Below are positions 62,931 to 64,000 of a stretch of DNA of 64,000 bases, in pieces; within the stretch, counting starts at the first letter, position 1, and each line of letters begins with the position of its first letter. The notes beneath the pieces were generated by a model. It was not told the origin of the DNA and ran no database searches. It saw only the letters and a program-made list of their open reading frames with translations. This DNA is from Rhodopseudomonas telluris (GTDB lineage: Bacteria; Pseudomonadota; Alphaproteobacteria; Rhizobiales; Xanthobacteraceae): NCBI RefSeq assembly GCF_042432815.1, contig NZ_JBHLWM010000001.1, positions 496,001 to 560,000 of the forward strand. The letters run 5' to 3'. Position numbers and translations under genes: made by a program.

Positions 62931-64000
62931 ATGGCAGCGCCTGAACGATCGACCGCCGCTGCGAAGACTGGCCTGATCGACCGCGTCGGCCCACATCTGC
63001 CGTCGCCGTTCGAGGGCGATCAGGAGGCGGCGTGGATCGAAGTGATCCGCAAGATGGACGAGGTCTATGCCGACCTCTTGCGCTACGAGACCGATCTCGA
63101 GGAGAAGAACACCGCGCTGGAAGAGGCGCAGGCCTTCATCTCCAGCGTCATCGAATCCGTCTCCGACATCCTGATCGTGTGCGACCGCAACGGCGTCGTA
63201 CTCCAGGTCAATCCCGCCGCGGTGCGGCTGCTCGGCAGCCCGGCCGATGCGCTGCTGGCGCGCTCGCTCGGCGAACTGGTCGATCCCGCCGATCGTGCGC
63301 ATATCGACGCGTTGCTGCGTGCGCCGTCGGCGGCGGAGACCGTCGCGCTGGAAATTCGCTTCGTCACCGCGACCGGCCTGTCCGATCTTTACGCCATCAA
63401 CGGCGCTACCCGCAGCGATCCCGCCGGCGCCCGCGTCGGCACGGTGCTCACCGGCCGGCCGATCGGCGAACTGCGCCGCGCCTACGAGGCGCTGCACACC
63501 GCGCACAGCGAGTTGCAGCGCGCCCAGCGCCAGCTCGTCGAGCAGGAGAAGATGGCGAGCCTCGGCCGTCTGGTCGCCGGCGTCGCCCACGAACTCAACA
63601 ATCCGATCAGCTTCATCTACGGCAACATCCACACGCTGGAGCGCTATCGTGAGCGGATGTCAGCGTATCTGACCGCGATCCATCACGGCGCCGATCCGGC
63701 CGAGGTCGATCGGCTGCGCCGCGAGCTGAAGATCGACGCGCTGCTGGCGGACTACGCGTCGTTGATCGAGGGTACGCTGGAGGGCGCGATGCGGGTCTCC
63801 GACGTGGTCAAGAATCTGCGGCGCCTCAGCTTCCCGAAGAGCGGCGAAACGCTGCGGGTCGACGTCGACCGCGTGGTGCGCACCGCCGCACGCTGGGCGG
63901 CGCGCGCCAAGCCGGGCCATGTCGCGCTCGATTTCGACATCGCGCCGGACGTCGCGGTGATCGGCAACGAGGGCCAGTTTCATCAGATCATCGTCAACCT
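62931..64000 (+). CDS. hupT: Sensor histidine kinase HupT (3' end beyond the window)
   Basis: About 356 residues are visible. A coiled-coil-like start (EAAWIEVIRKMDEVYADLLR) is followed by a PAS domain (residues about 65-185: FISSVIESVSDILIVCDRNG, then VVLQVNPAAVRLLGSPADAL), a dimerisation helix and the H-box VAGVAHELNNPISFIYGN with His220. The start of the ATPase domain (N-box region, IGNEGQFHQIIVNL) is cut by the edge. HupT is expected to autophosphorylate and, via HupUV, to control HoxA. The start is the ATG at 62931, or the one at 62913 inside the repeat. Confidence 0.93.
   Translation, partial: MAAPERSTAAAKTGLIDRVGPHLPSPFEGDQEAAWIEVIRKMDEVYADLLRYETDLEEKNTALEEAQAFISSVIESVSDILIVCDRNGVVLQVNPAAVRLLGSPADALLARSLGELVDPADRAHIDALLRAPSAAETVALEIRFVTATGLSDLYAINGATRSDPAGARVGTVLTGRPIGELRRAYEALHTAHSELQRAQRQLVEQEKMASLGRLVAGVAHELNNPISFIYGNIHTLERYRERMSAYLTAIHHGADPAEVDRLRRELKIDALLADYASLIEGTLEGAMRVSDVVKNLRRLSFPKSGETLRVDVDRVVRTAARWAARAKPGHVALDFDIAPDVAVIGNEGQFHQIIVN

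Overview
The window is high-GC alphaproteobacterial DNA. Protein content (HupUV/HupSL hydrogenase cluster, sulfate assimilation genes, several acyl-CoA modules) and Bradyrhizobiaceae-type palindromic intergenic repeats point to Rhodopseudomonas, most likely the R. palustris group. No rRNA, tRNA, CRISPR array, transposase or phage gene was seen. The genus assignment rests on recognition, not on a database search.

Layout. 1-9.8 kb: the end of a membrane protein gene, then a forward cluster ppk2 - fabI - (MaoC-Pta fusion) - ackA linking polyphosphate, acyl groups and acetyl-phosphate; a GGDEF cyclase, a tandem hot-dog thioesterase, a small exported protein and a staphylococcal-nuclease-like protein. 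9.8-19 kb: an acyl-CoA catabolic module (enoyl-CoA hydratase, acyl-CoA ligase, IclR regulator, MaoC hydratase) followed by a branched-chain-type ABC importer. Two near-identical 21-bp palindromes sit in its two divergent promoter gaps and are probably the IclR operators. 19-25 kb: glycosyltransferase, ABC exporter, amylo-1,6-glucosidase-like enzyme and a PRC-barrel protein. 25-34.4 kb: an MFS transporter, a small conserved protein, a VOC protein, a FAD amine oxidase and a dipeptide-type ABC importer on the minus strand. 34.4-42.6 kb: sulfate assimilation, with cysD-cysNC divergent from cysH-sbp-cysT-cysW-cysA.

42.7-64 kb: a complete uptake [NiFe]-hydrogenase locus: hupUV (H2 sensor), a TetR/DUF1330-like pair, hupSLCDEF (enzyme, cytochrome b, protease, nickel permease, chaperone), hupGHIJK-hypABFCDE (maturation), hoxA/hupR (NtrC-type activator) and hupT (sensor kinase, cut by the right edge). 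Two sigma-54 -24/-12 promoters are visible, one before hupS and a perfect consensus before hupG. HupT, HupUV and HoxA would form the H2-responsive cascade acting on them. HupS carries both extra cysteines of the oxygen-tolerant [4Fe-3S] class. HupV has an intact frame, lacks the C-terminal processing tail, and shows the Ile/Phe gas-channel substitutions of H2 sensors.

Most notable: the paired IclR palindromes; the two sigma-54 promoters; a palindromic repeat inserted in frame inside hupK; repeats placed inside the hup and cys operons at points where gene dosage would need to change; and an unrelated TetR/DUF1330 unit embedded between the H2 sensor and the enzyme genes.
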